Translations under genes and position numbers: made by a program
The notes under the pieces: generated by a model
Told to the model about the DNA's origin: nothing
The model's database searches: none
What the model saw: only the letters and a program-made list of their open reading frames with translations
From: Theodoxus fluviatilis
Taxonomy: Eukaryota > Mollusca > Gastropoda > Cycloneritida > Neritidae
Assembly: GCA_034096865.1 (NCBI GenBank)
Contig: JAWQFJ010018633.1
Location: 35,001-70,000 of the forward strand
Length of the DNA stretch: 35,000 nt
Reading direction: 5' to 3'
In this document: positions 10,651 to 20,289 of the stretch, in pieces
Layout of the letters: each line of letters opens with the position of its first letter
Numbering within the stretch: the stretch's first letter is position 1

Positions 10651-13060
10651 GGGCTCTGTGGCCAAGTGGTTAGTGAGTTTGACCTGTACTTGTTTGTGGC
10701 TGGTGGGTACAAAGTTTTAAGTTGTGTGGATCCCTGACCTGTACTTGTTTGTGGCTGGTGGGTACAAAGTTGTAAGTTGTGTGGATCCCTGACCTGTACT
10801 TGTTTGTGGCTGGTGGGTACAAAGTTTTAAGTTGTGTGGATCCCTGACCTGTACTTGTTTGTGGCTGGTGGGTACAAAGTTTTAAGTTGTGTGGATCCCT
10901 GACCTGTACTTGTTTGTGGCTGGTGGGTACAAAGTTGTAAGTTGTGTGGATCCCTGACCTGTACTTGTTTGTGGCTGGTGGGTACAAAGTTTTAAGTTGT
11001 GTGGATCCCTGACCTGTACTTGTTTGTGGCTGGTGGGTACAAAGTTTTAAGTTGTGTGGATCCCTGACCTGTACTTGTTTGTGGCTGGTGGGTACAAAGT
11101 TTTAAGTTGTGTGGATCCCTGACCTGTACTTGTTTGTGGCTGGTGGGTACAAAGTTTTAAGTTGTGTGGATCCCTGACCTGTACTTGTTTGTGGCTGGTG
11201 GGTACAAAGTTGTAAGTTGTGTGGATCCCTGACCTGTACTTGTTTGTGGCTGGTGGGTACAAAGTTTTAAGTTGTGTGGATCCCTGACCTGTACTTGTTT
11301 GTGGCTGGTGGGTACAAAGTTTTAAGTTGTGTGGATCCCTGACCTGTACTTGTTTGTGGCTGGTGGGTACAAAGTTTTAAGTTGTGTGGATCCCTGACCT
11401 GTACTTGTTTGTGGCTGGTGGGTACAAAGTTTTAAGTTGTGTGGATCCCTGACCTGTACTTGTTTGTGGCTGGTGGGTACAAAGTTTTAAGTTGTGTGGA
11501 TCCCTGACCTGTACTTGTTTGTGGCTGGTGGGTACAAAGTTTTAAGTTGTGTGGATCCCTGACCTGTACTTGTTTGTGGCTGGTGGGTACAAAGTTTTAA
11601 GTTGTGTGGATCCCTGACCTGTACTTGTTTGTGGCTGGTGGGTACAAAGTTTTAAGTTGTGTGGATCCCTGACCTGTACTTGTTTGTGGCTGGTGGGTAC
11701 AAAGTTTTAAGTTGTGTGGATCCCTGACCTGTACTTGTTTGTGGCTGGTGGGTACAAAGTTTTAAGTTGTGTGGATCCCTGACCTGTACTTGTTTGTGGC
11801 TGGTGGGTACAAAGTTTTAAGTTGTGTGGATCCCTGACCTGTACTTGTTTGTGGCTGGTGGGTACAAAGTTTTAAGTTGTGTGGATCCCTGACCTGTACT
11901 TGTTTGTGGCTGGTGGGTACAAAGTTTTAAGTTGTGTGGATCCCTGACCTGTACTTGTTTGTGGCTGGTGGGTACAAAGTTTTAAGTTGTGTGGATCCCT
12001 GACCTGTACTTGTTTGTGGCTGGTGGGTACAAAGTTTTAAGTTGTGTGGATCCCTGACCTGTACTTGTTTGTGGCTGGTGGGTACAAAGTTTTAAGTTGT
12101 GTGGATCCCTGACCTGTACTTGTTTGTGGCTGGTGGGTACAAAGTTTTAAGTTGTGTGGATCCCTGACCTGTACTTGTTTGTGGCTGGTGGGTACAAAGT
12201 TTTAAGTTGTGTGGATCCCTGACCTGTACTTGTTTGTGGCTGGTGGGTACAAAGTTTTAAGTTGTGTGGATCCCTGACCTGTACTTGTTTGTGGCTGGTG
12301 GGTACAAAGTTTTAAGTTGTGTGGATCCCTGACCTGTACTTGTTTGTGGCTGGTGGGTACAAAGTTTTAAGTTGTGTGGATCCCTGACCTGTACTTGTTT
12401 GTGGCTGGTGGGTACAAAGTTTTAAGTTGTGTGGATCCCTGACCTGTACTTGTTTGTGGCTGGTGGGTACAAAGTTTTAAGTTGTGTGGATCCCTGACCT
12501 GTACTTGTTTGTGGCTGGTGGGTACAAAGTTTTAAGTTGTGTGGATCCCTGACCTGTACTTGTTTGTGGCTGGTGGGTACAAAGTTTTAAGTTGTGTGGA
12601 TCCCTGACCTGTACTTGTTTGTGGCTGGTGGGTACAAAGTTTTAAGTTGTGTGGATCCCTGACCTGTACTTGTTTGTGGCTGGTGGGTACAAAGTTTTAA
12701 GTTGTGTGGATCCCTGACCTGTACTTGTTTGTGGCTGGTGGGTACAAAGTTTTAAGTTGTGTGGATCCCTGACCTGTACTTGTTTGTGGCTGGTGGGTAC
12801 AAAGTTTTAAGTTGTGTGGATCCCTGACCTGTACTTGTTTGTGGCTGGTGGGTACAAAGTTTTAAGTTGTGTGGATCCCAGAGTTGGATCCTTGAGCAAG
12901 GTGCTTCACTCATTCTGCTTCTCCCCACCCAGCAGTAAAATGGGTACCTGTGAGCTTGAGCTAGAAACTTGTGAAGACAACAACAAAAAACACCTTGGCA
13001 TAATCATTCACAACCTGGTTGTATGCTCTCCAGGAAGTTAGGGTGATAATAAGCTTGATA
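10651..13060 (+). mobile_element. tRNA-derived SINE-like element interrupted by internal tandem amplification
   Basis: TGGCCAAGTGGTTAG at 10659-10673 matches the D-arm/box A of Ser/Leu-type tRNAs. The segment then reaches a GTGTGGATCCC word that resembles a degraded box B. After the 40-copy array the text resumes (12880-13060) with TTGGATCCTTGAGCAAGG, CACTCATTCTGC, CCACCCAGCAGTAAAATGGG and a CTCCAGGAAGTTAG end. That order, a tRNA-like head followed by a body with CTTGAGCAAGG and AAATGGGTACCTG words, is typical of metazoan SINE families. I recall similar words in marine invertebrate SINEs but could not check. The right end and the flanking duplication were not resolved. No intact pol III box B is visible, so activity is doubtful. 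Confidence 0.55.
10680..12879. repeat. 55-bp satellite, exactly 40 copies
   Basis: Units begin TGACCTGTACTTGTTTGTGG and recur every 55 bp from 10680 to 12879 (2200 bp = 40 x 55) with no indel seen. The only variation noticed is AAAGTTTTAAG versus AAAGTTGTAAG. The G form occurs in copies 2, 5 and 10. Copies 11-40 appear identical. Every unit contains GGATCC and a GTGTGGATCCC word like a degenerate box B. The unit corresponds to the internal part of the SINE-like element that flanks it. Confidence 0.98.
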
Positions 13061-13151
13061 ATCAGGAGATAAAAGTATGCGGTGTGAGCATCCATGAATG
13101 GCTAACAAGGCATAATATAAAAAGGCACGTTTACCTATACCAGTTCACCCA

Positions 13152-13402
13152 GTCTGTAACATCTCACCCCGTCTGTAACATCTCAGCCTGTCTGTAACAT
13201 CTCACCCGTCTGTAACATCTCACCCCGTCTGTAACAGCTCATCCTGTCTGTAACAGCTAACCGTGTCTGTAACAGCTCATCCTGTCTGTAACAGCTAACC
13301 GTGTCTGTAACAGCTCACCCTGTCTGCAACAGCTCATCCTGTCTGTAACAGCTAACCGTGTCTGTAACAGCTCAACCTGTCTGCAACAGCTCATCCTGTC
13401 AT
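13152..13402. repeat. 19-bp minisatellite, about 13 copies
   Basis: GTCTGTAACAGCTCATCCT-like units start at 13152 and recur every 19 bp (one of 18 bp) to about 13400. Two alternating subtypes, CAGCTCATCCT and CAGCTAACCGT, occupy the right half, which suggests that a 38-bp dimer was amplified there. Confidence 0.95.
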
Positions 13403-13518
13403 GTCCTGTACAACTCTCCCATGCAAATGTCACACAGACGCTCTCAGCCTCATGGTAAGGTCAAAGTGATGCAACACACAGCAAAGATCAATGTCCTCTT
13501 TGACAAGAGGTTCCTTCC

Positions 13519-13520
13519 AA

Positions 13521-13552
<32 letters not shown>

Positions 13553-13841
13553 TGTGTGTGTGTATGTGTGTGCGTGCTTGTTTGTGTGTGCGTGTTGGCA
13601 TGTGTGTGTGTGTGTGTACATGTTTGTGTGTATGCATGTGTGAGTGTACATGTCTGTAAGTACATGTAGGTGTACACACGTGTGTGTGTGTATGTGTGTG
13701 TATGTGTGTGTGTATGTGTGTGTATGTGTGTGTGTGCTTGTTTGTGTGTGCGTGTTGGCATGTGTGTGTGTGTGTGTACATGTTTGTGTGTATGCATATG
13801 TGTGAGTGTACATGTCTGTAAGTACATGTAGGTGTACACAC

Positions 13842-13872
<31 letters not shown>

Positions 13873-13891
13873 TGTGTATGTGTGTGTGAGT

Positions 13892-13934
<43 letters not shown>

Positions 13935-13962
13935 TGTGTGCTTGTTTGTGTGTGTGTGTTGG

Positions 13963-13997
<35 letters not shown>

Positions 13998-14053
13998 GTT
14001 TGTGTGTTTGTATATGTGTGAGTGTACATGTCTGTAAGTACATGTAGGTGTAC

Positions 14054-14095
<42 letters not shown>

Positions 14096-14098
14096 ATG
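13519..14098. repeat. GT-rich array with a repeated higher-order block
   Basis: TG dinucleotides enclose a longer block three times, near 13570-13680, 13735-13843 and 13938-14053. Each block reads GTGCTTGTTTGTGTG, then TTGGCATGTG, then a TGTGAGTGTACATGTCTG and AAGTACATGTAGGTGTACAC end. The His/Thr-rich minus-strand frames of more than 200 codons are artefacts. Confidence 0.95.
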
Positions 14099-14621
14099 CA
14101 CGCATGTGTGCATGCACATGTGCATGTGAGACAAAATTGCTACTACAGAGTAATTCTATAACAGCTATGAAACGATCATTCTCAAGTCTTCCTCTGTGAT
14201 CATGTCATTTGATTACATTTCAGTGAGCCCAGAGATGGCTGCTCAGGCCAATCTATGTCATAAAGTGTCAGTCTCAGCAAGGACATGGAAATGCAAACAT
14301 CTAGACTGGGCAAGATGTGCTGGCTGTGGCCTCTCTGTCAAGCCTGCAGAACCAATGAGTGTTAATGACGTGAGGGGCCAACTGCTGATAGAACAGCTTT
14401 CATCCCAGATCACAGGCAAGCAGCGCTGTCTCTGCCTGCTTAGGGCTGCCCCTGGCTGAACTACTGAAGAAAAGCCTAAAAGCCCAGCAGCCAGGGCTTG
14501 CAAGTGATGAGGGGACATGGAGTGTCTCCAGTCCTACCTTCCACTCTGTCTGCCAATAACGACCTCAAGCTAAGCACACCCTGATGGCAGACAAGCTGCC
14601 ACTGCTGCAAGCACGGCCTAC
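14099..14621. other. Region that may hold the INTS15 3' end, unresolved
   Basis: Minus-strand frames stay open here (14476 onward in the exon 5 frame, and 14518-14258 in another frame). An acceptor-like TGGGCTTTTAG near 14475 could feed the latter in phase. Neither frame shows a convincing match to the C-terminal part of INTS15, so no exon is called. Confidence 0.3.
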
Positions 14622-14865
14622 CTTGCTCTACACCAAGCACACCGCACTGTGCCGCAATCTGCAGAAGCTGCGCCAGGCGCTCCAGGGCCGCGTGGATGGC
14701 CTCGTGGTCTGGGGGCAGACTGAGGCCACTGGCCAGGGATTGGACACTCTTGGAGATGAGCACCAGGTCACTCATGGCCAGCAAGGGCTGCGGCAGCATG
14801 CAGGTGGAGCAGAACTGCAGACTCTGCAGCAAGCCTAGATGCAGTCTTGAGTGCAGCCAGGACAC
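14622..14865 (-). CDS. INTS15: INTS15 exon 5 (alpha-helical C-terminal region)
   Basis: The exon follows the acceptor TTTCTGGGCAG and begins in phase 0 with VSWLHSRLHLGLLQSLQ. This matches the family segment that reads SKLHLSVLQVLM in human C7orf26 (from memory). LERLAQLLQIAAQCGVL further on corresponds to the human LDRLAQALQVA region. The donor is best placed at CAAG|GTAGGC, giving 244 nt and leaving phase 1. The frame stays open to 14476, so a read-through end is also possible, but the translation beyond 14622 no longer resembles the family. INTS15 is a subunit of Integrator, the nuclear complex that cleaves snRNA precursors and attenuates promoter-proximal transcription. It associates with the INTS10/13/14 module. 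Confidence 0.85.
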
Positions 14866-15283
14866 CTGCCCAGAAATGCACGTTTTTCAGTGACAAGCTG
14901 CATGCTGATGAGTTGTTTTCATTCGTTTCTCTCCTTGTCAATAAATATCTTCAAAGTGTACTTCAAATACTTATCAACATAAAAAGATGTAGGGAAAACA
15001 CATTATGAATGCTCTTTATCAGTACTGGTAGGCTTCTCGCTCAGCAGTCCAAGCATATCTAATGAAACATGAGCTCTTCTATCTTAAAAAGAAAAATAAT
15101 TATCTTAAGAGATGATAATAAAAAGAATAAGATATGTTTTCAATTATTCTAGGAATTTATTGTTTCCATTGTAGGGAAACCAAGGTAATTGATACTAAGA
15201 AGGAAAATAATAATTCATCATCAGGATGAGGAAAGAGCACTCTATTCCAGCTCTAGCGGAGTTCACACGAGCACAACTCCCAC

Positions 15284-15510
15284 CTTATGCACTCGCTCTG
15301 CCCTCTTCTCAGGATTGCCAGGGCCAGTGGAGAGCACCAGGTGGCACAGCAGCGGGTCCCATGTGCACCAGGCAGCCAGCCCCGGCACAGGGGAACAGGA
15401 GGTGCCGTGGATGGGGGCCTGTCGTGTGGACTCGCAGGCCAGCGTCTCATCTGCCAGAATCCACTCTGCTATCAGCTCCAGCAGCACCAGTGGAGGTGTA
15501 TTGTCCACTC
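15284..15510 (-). CDS. INTS15: INTS15 exon 4
   Basis: The acceptor is TTTGCTGTCTGCAG and the donor AAG|GTGGGA. The length of 227 nt completes the split Arg codon from exon 3 and ends in phase 0. The peptide runs VDNTPPLVLLELIAEWILAD and later PIHGTSCSPVPGLAAWC. It corresponds to the family's IPPMDLLEMIVTWIFEDPRL and PIGFLELTPLVGLIRWC regions of the human protein (from memory). A basic KRAERVHK end precedes the splice site, where the human protein has a basic, poorly conserved linker. No in-frame stop occurs. The plus-strand open frames over this exon are shadows. Confidence 0.88.
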
Positions 15511-15817
15511 CTGCAGACAGCAAACATTACCTGTGAGTGATATGACTATCCAACCATCATTCAAAATATTGTTATGTACAACTGTGTTTATGTGCATGAA
15601 AAATTATTAGAGCAGGTTAAAATCAAAGCAAGTCATGATGTCCCTAGTAATATGCCTTGAGTGAATTGGGAGACGCCCTGGGGTCATTTCAACCAAATCT
15701 CACACGGGGAGTAATTCAAGAATGTGTTTTACATGTCTCTAACACATCCACTTTCAGTTTAAAGACTTGCTGAATCCTCTTTTTTTTCATCAACAGCATG
15801 TGTGTGGTATGTGTTTT
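15511..15817. other. INTS15 intron 3, left part
   Basis: Intron 3 spans 15511-16175 (665 bp), with GT and AG ends on the minus strand. This part is AT-rich and contains no recognised feature. Confidence 0.7.

Positions 15818-15861
<44 letters not shown>
15818..15861. repeat. (GT)n microsatellite in INTS15 intron 3
   Basis: About 20 GT units with one TTT interruption are followed by GCGCGCATGCATGCA. Confidence 0.95.
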
Positions 15862-15870
<9 letters not shown>

Positions 15871-16175
15871 ATGCAAGCACACACACATGTTAGTTAAATT
15901 TTATTCTAGAACAAGCTTGCCTTGCTGGCATATTTATTCTTCAGATGACACTGATGATCTAAATGCTTGCATTTTCCTCATTACAGATGCTAAATATGTG
16001 CACAGACACTATACAGTTTTTGCAGAATACAGTGAGTAGGGTGTTGCAATTGTATCATGGAAAAAACATGTTTGCACAGCTCTGTCAGCACCGTCTGTAC
16101 ACAGAATTCTACTGTTGGGAAAATATTTCTGGAAAAAACTTTTATGAAGACAGGGGAAAATGCCAAGCATCTTAC

Positions 16176-16344
16176 GAGATGAGGTGTAGATTCTTGTGAC
16201 TGCTGTGACAAAGTTGCACACAAACAGAGGTGACTTCTTGGGGAGTTCCTTGAGAACCTTGGTTCCTTCAGGGTAAAGGTAGCAAAAGTCTTCCACGATG
16301 GTTCTGGTCAGGCTCATCACGGCCTTGCTGTCACATCCACGGTC
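16176..16344 (-). CDS. INTS15: INTS15 exon 3
   Basis: The acceptor is TTGCTGTTTCAG and the donor CTC|GTAAGA. The length of 169 nt enters in phase 0 and leaves one base for exon 4. The peptide contains LTRTIVEDFCYLYPEGTKVL and then SPLFVCNFVTAVTRIYTSS. These align without a gap to the human LAKALVDDYCCLVPGSIQTL and SPRFCCQFITSVTALYDLSS segments (from memory), the most diagnostic match in the window. The exon is intact with no stop. Confidence 0.93.
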
Positions 16345-16465
16345 CTGAAACAGCAACAACTGTCAGTTTCCATTGCCTTTGTTCTTTTCTGTCATAACCA
16401 TGCTCACCTGTAAGACTTGGTGACAATGGGTTGCAGTACTGAAGCACTCAAACATGTTTTGGCCC

Positions 16466-16477
16466 TAGCTCAGCAGG
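16466..16477 (+). other. Isolated box A-like tRNA motif
   Basis: TAGCTCAGCAGG fits the pol III box A consensus TRGYNNARNNGG exactly, inside GGCCCTAGCTCAGCAGG. No box B follows at the expected distance, so this may be the head of a decayed tRNA-derived SINE or a chance match. Confidence 0.25.
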
Positions 16478-16620
16478 CAGGCGTGTGGGGCAGTCAAAGT
16501 TAATACTGATGCTGACAACACATTTCAGCGCTGCAGAATGGAGATGGTACCAACCAGTTACCCACCAGCTTCAAACTAGTGCTAACCTGTTCAAGGAAAT
16601 TGGGTGCTTCACTTTACTTA

Positions 16621-17464
16621 CATGCAGAAATGTGGTGCTACACACAGAAATGTGGTGCTACACACAGAAATGTGGCCCAACATGCAGGAATGTGGTGCAA
16701 CACACAGAAATGTGGTGCATCACACAGAAATGTGGTGCATCACACAGAAATATGGCAGTACATGTAGAAATGTGACCCTACACACAGAAATGTGGTGCTA
16801 CATACAGAAATGTGGTGCTACACACAGAAATGTGATGCTACACACATAAATGTAGCCCTACACATAGAAATGTGGCCCAACATGCAGAAATGTGGCCCTA
16901 CACACAGAAATGTGGCCCAACATGCAGAAATGTGGCCCTACACAGAGAAATGTGGCACTATGCACAGAAAAATGGAGCTACACACAGAAATGTGGTGCTA
17001 CATACAGAAATGTGCTACACACAGAAATGTGGTGCTACACACAGAAATGTGGTACTACACACAGAAATGTGGTGGTACACACAGAAATGTGGTGGTACAC
17101 ACAGAAATGTGGTGGTATGCACAGAAATGTGGTGGTACGCACAGAAATGTGGTGGTACACACATAAATGTGATGCTACACACAGAAATGTGGTGCTACAC
17201 ACAGAAATGTGGTGCTACACACAGAAATGTGGTGCTACACACAGAAATGTGGCACTACACACAGAAATGTGGTGCTACACACATAAATGTGGCACTACAT
17301 GCAGAAATGTGGTGCTACACACATAAATGTGGCACTACACACAGAAATGTGGTGCTACACACAGAAATGTGGTGCTACACACAGAAATGTGGCCCAACAT
17401 GCAGAAATGTGGTGCTACACACAGAAATGAGGTGCTACACACAGAAATGTGGTGCTACACACAA
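16621..17464. repeat. 20-bp minisatellite, about 42 copies (locus A, INTS15 intron 2)
   Basis: The unit is close to ACAGAAATGTGGTGCTACAC. It keeps 20-bp register from 16621 apart from a 16-bp unit near 17010. Variants are GTGGCCCAAC, GTGGCACTAC and GTGGTGGTAC endings and CACATAAATG for CACAGAAATG. Twenty is not a multiple of three, so three units encode a 20-residue cycle and all three plus frames stay open for up to 220 codons, which is an artefact. Confidence 0.97.
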
Positions 17465-17497
17465 CAAGAAGGGCAAAGCCCATACGACTCACATGCT

Positions 17498-18060
17498 TGA
17501 CCTTGACCTTTACATGACCTTGACCTTCAGGTGACCTTCAAGGTCAAGGCCAATCAACTACACCTAGCAATGACATCATACACTAAACTAAGAAATGCTT
17601 TACACATTTTTCCTACCAAAATACATCTGACCTTGACCCAAGGTCAAGGTCATCCAAGGTCATGCAAACACAAAGCTGTTAATTCAAGACATAGGAAACA
17701 CAATGGTGTTTATTGGCACTTTCTACCATGAGATATAGTCACTTTTAGTGGTTCACTACCCCATTTTGGTCACATTTCATAAGGGTCAAAATGACCTTGA
17801 CCTTGATGATATGTGATCAAATGTGTCTCATGATGAAAGTATAACATGTGTACTACAATGTTATGAAGTTTGGAACAGTTATCTTCCATAGTTCAGGGGC
17901 AAGGGCGCTTCAAAATATGTATACAATCCAACTTTGAAGAGCTCCTGTGACCTTGACCTTGAAGCAAGGTCAACCAAACTGGTATCAAAAGATAGGGGTT
18001 ACTTTGCCCTATATACCATATATAGGTCAGGTATCCAATCTCAAAAACTTCAGAGAAAAT
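17498..18060. repeat. Interspersed repeat rich in TGACCTTGACCT
   Basis: Clusters of the nuclear-receptor-type half-site TGACCT/AGGTCA occur at 17498-17546, 17628-17662, 17792-17806 and 17948-17973, mostly in the extended form TCAAGGTCA or its complement. The text between them (GGGGTTACTTTGCCC, TCTCAAAAACTTCAGAG) has the look of an interspersed element that I recall from marine invertebrate genomes. Its ends were not found. Confidence 0.5.
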
Positions 18061-18940
18061 TGAGATCTGCGTTTTTAATAAAAGCACACAACAAGCTTTT
18101 CAATGGTGCAAGAATCATGAAAATATCACTACCCTACACAATTTCACATGATTTTGAAGATCAACACTCTAAAAATACGTATTTTGAGAAAAATGCATTT
18201 CAAGTTTACAGACTATTCCCCCTTTTTCCTTAGCAACCCTTATTCTAGACTCATGAAATTTGCCACAGAGATGAAGCAGTGTATGGGCAAGTATCCTGCC
18301 AAGTTTATTAGCATTTTCTCCATTTTTCAATTTAATATGACATTTCAAATGCAGACCTGTCACCTTCCAAGCACAACAATAGGAATGTTTGGAGTATCAG
18401 CAAGCAGAATATAGCAAAGATGAGCAGGATTTATCACATCTCCAAACCTTGACTCAAATAGAAAGTGGCAAAAGCAATACTTATTTCAAATACTGCTTCT
18501 TTCTTTCTTCCATCTTTATATTCTTTCCTTTTTCTTGTCTTTTTATGTTACCATATGAAAGTAACAGCTTTTCACTGTCATTGGCTTTCAGGTAGTTTTT
18601 CAACTTCGCATATGTTGTGATACACCAAAGGTCTCTTTGCTATCTTTTCTTTCTTTTTCTTTTCACTAAGTGAAATTCTTTTGGCTGAGCAGAATACTGG
18701 AATCAATCAAATATGGACGGAACAAATTCCGCTTCAAACAGAACGGTTGGCTGGTCTGCAGATGTGTTGATACAAAATATGTTTAAGCAAAAACAGCAAT
18801 CATTTGGATTACACCATTATGAAATGAAAACTTGAAACAATAGTCATCTTTTGACATTTATTGATATCTTTAGATAACACGTCCTCAAAGTAACAGAATA
18901 TATAGGAACATTTTTTCCAAAACCCTATTAGAATAGAAAA
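18061..18940. other. INTS15 intron 2, AT-rich unassigned part
   Basis: Only short frames with no recognised product and a T-rich stretch near 18500-18665 are present. Confidence 0.5.
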
Positions 18941-18942
18941 CA

Positions 18943-19446
18943 TTTATTTCACAATGACAGCAAAACAAACAGAGTACAGAGCATTGGAGGGGACAAACTT
19001 TTTTTAAATGCTCTAAAACAAAAGATGAATTACATTGGGGGGCTTAATGTCCTGTCAGGACATGTCTACTTAAGACAGATTACGTGCTGCCTAACAGGGA
19101 TAGGAGTCACTATCAAAAGCTCACCATCCCAACCCTTCACAGGGCCGACCAGTCACTGTCTTCGGAATCGAAGGCCTCGATCGCGCTCGCTTTCGACTCG
19201 CTCTCGGAACTTCAAGTCATTGGGGTCATGTATTCGAGAACTAGGAATGAAATATTCTTCTATGCCCTCTTCAAGCTCAATCTTCTCATCTGCAGTGCAG
19301 ATGTTAGCAGTGATCGCATAATCTAATTCCTGCGATCAAAGAGATTGTTCATCGCATGACTGGAGTCCTGCCACAGTTACTTCCCTTGCTTCATCAGCCA
19401 GAGAAGGGTATTCTGCAGTAGCAAAGTATTGGTGTCTCGAAATAGC
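18943..19446 (-). pseudogene. Unrecognised coding relic with 3' UTR-like tail
   Basis: On the minus strand a single frame from 19446 to the TGA at 19153-19155 encodes about 97 residues of gene-like composition. It includes RHQYFATAEYPSLADEAREV, then DEKIELEEGIEEYFIPSSR and a charged RERVESERDRGLRFRRQ end. It is broken by one in-frame TGA at 19336-19338. Alternatively TCTCTTTGATCGCAG just after that stop is a usable acceptor, so the part after it could be a terminal exon. About 205 nt beyond the final stop there is AATAAA (18943-18948 read on the minus strand). The family is not recognised. It could be a transposon gene, a retrocopy or an alternative exon inside INTS15 intron 2. Confidence 0.35.
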
Positions 19447-19798
19447 TCACTTTCAAGCCAACCAGAGGAGATCTACAACCACCAGTGATTCAAATTTGGC
19501 TCTGGTTGGCAGCCTAGGGTATTCCCACGTCCATCTGTTGCAGTGGCGGCAACGAAACTTTGAGAAAACGCCTGATGTTTTCTTGTAAATGATTTACCAC
19601 CACATACAAAAAACATCATAAAGCATACTCTTACACATTGATTTCAAACTTGAAACTTACTCATACAATGAAGAAGGGACTTGAGAAGCCAAATAAACAA
19701 AAATCTCGAAGTCTACCACTACAACTCTAACCTCCTTTGTGGGCAGTTTGCGCAAAATGACGCGACTGCGCAACCAACTCATTTAGTGATGGAGGGTC

Positions 19799-20029
19799 AC
19801 AAATTTGGCACTACACGCATAAATCTGCCACAAAACACATACATTTGGCCCTACACACATTCATTTTGCACTACACACAAAGATTTGGCACTGCGCTTAG
19901 AAATTTGTCACTACATACATAAATTTGATGCTACACGCACAAATTTGGCACTACAAACATGAATTAGGCACTACACACATATATTCGACACTACATGCAA
20001 AAATTTGGTGCTACATGCAGAAATTTGTG
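19799..20029. repeat. Degenerate 20-bp minisatellite, about 12 copies (locus B, same intron)
   Basis: Units near ACATAAATTTGGCACTACAC recur at 20 bp with many substitutions. Period and sequence match the array at 16621-17464, so the two loci share an origin. This one is much more diverged. Confidence 0.9.
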
Positions 20030-20289
20030 GTGGGGTCAGTCTGGGTCAGTAACATGTTTTTGCAGTATGCATGCCATGGACAAGTTTTCATGTCCTCCTA
20101 TAATTTTCCTGAAAATATTTTAAAATGCAAGAAAATAAACCTTCTATTTGCATACCTCTCCTCCATAGCACCTGAGTAGGAAACATTCAGAGGCCATTTT
20201 CTGAAAATCGCCACTGGCATATTAATCAAATTAATAAGAAAAGTCTATAGATTAAAAAAACTTGCATCTCCAAACTCCAAAATAATGAG

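Noticed and set aside
9809..10720. Thr-rich 303-codon frame resembling a mucin repeat domain
   Set aside because: The repeat part is open in other frames as well, it continues into the SINE-like array, and the flanks show no signal peptide or splice sites. Not excluded, but unsupported.
10670..11262. Minus-strand frames with repeated PPATNKYRSGIHTTYNF-type peptides
   Set aside because: They arise from the 55-bp array. The G/T variant creates or removes stops, which is why only the left copies stay open.
14584..14838. Plus-strand 84-codon frame opposite INTS15 exon 5
   Set aside because: It is the shadow of the coding exon on the other strand.
16466..16500. A tRNA gene at the box A match
   Set aside because: No box B, acceptor stem or anticodon arm follows.
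16872..17534. 220-codon frame of HTEMWCYTQKCGATHRNV repeats
   Set aside because: It is the 20-bp minisatellite read through three units per cycle. All three frames give the same peptide, which is a property of the repeat length.
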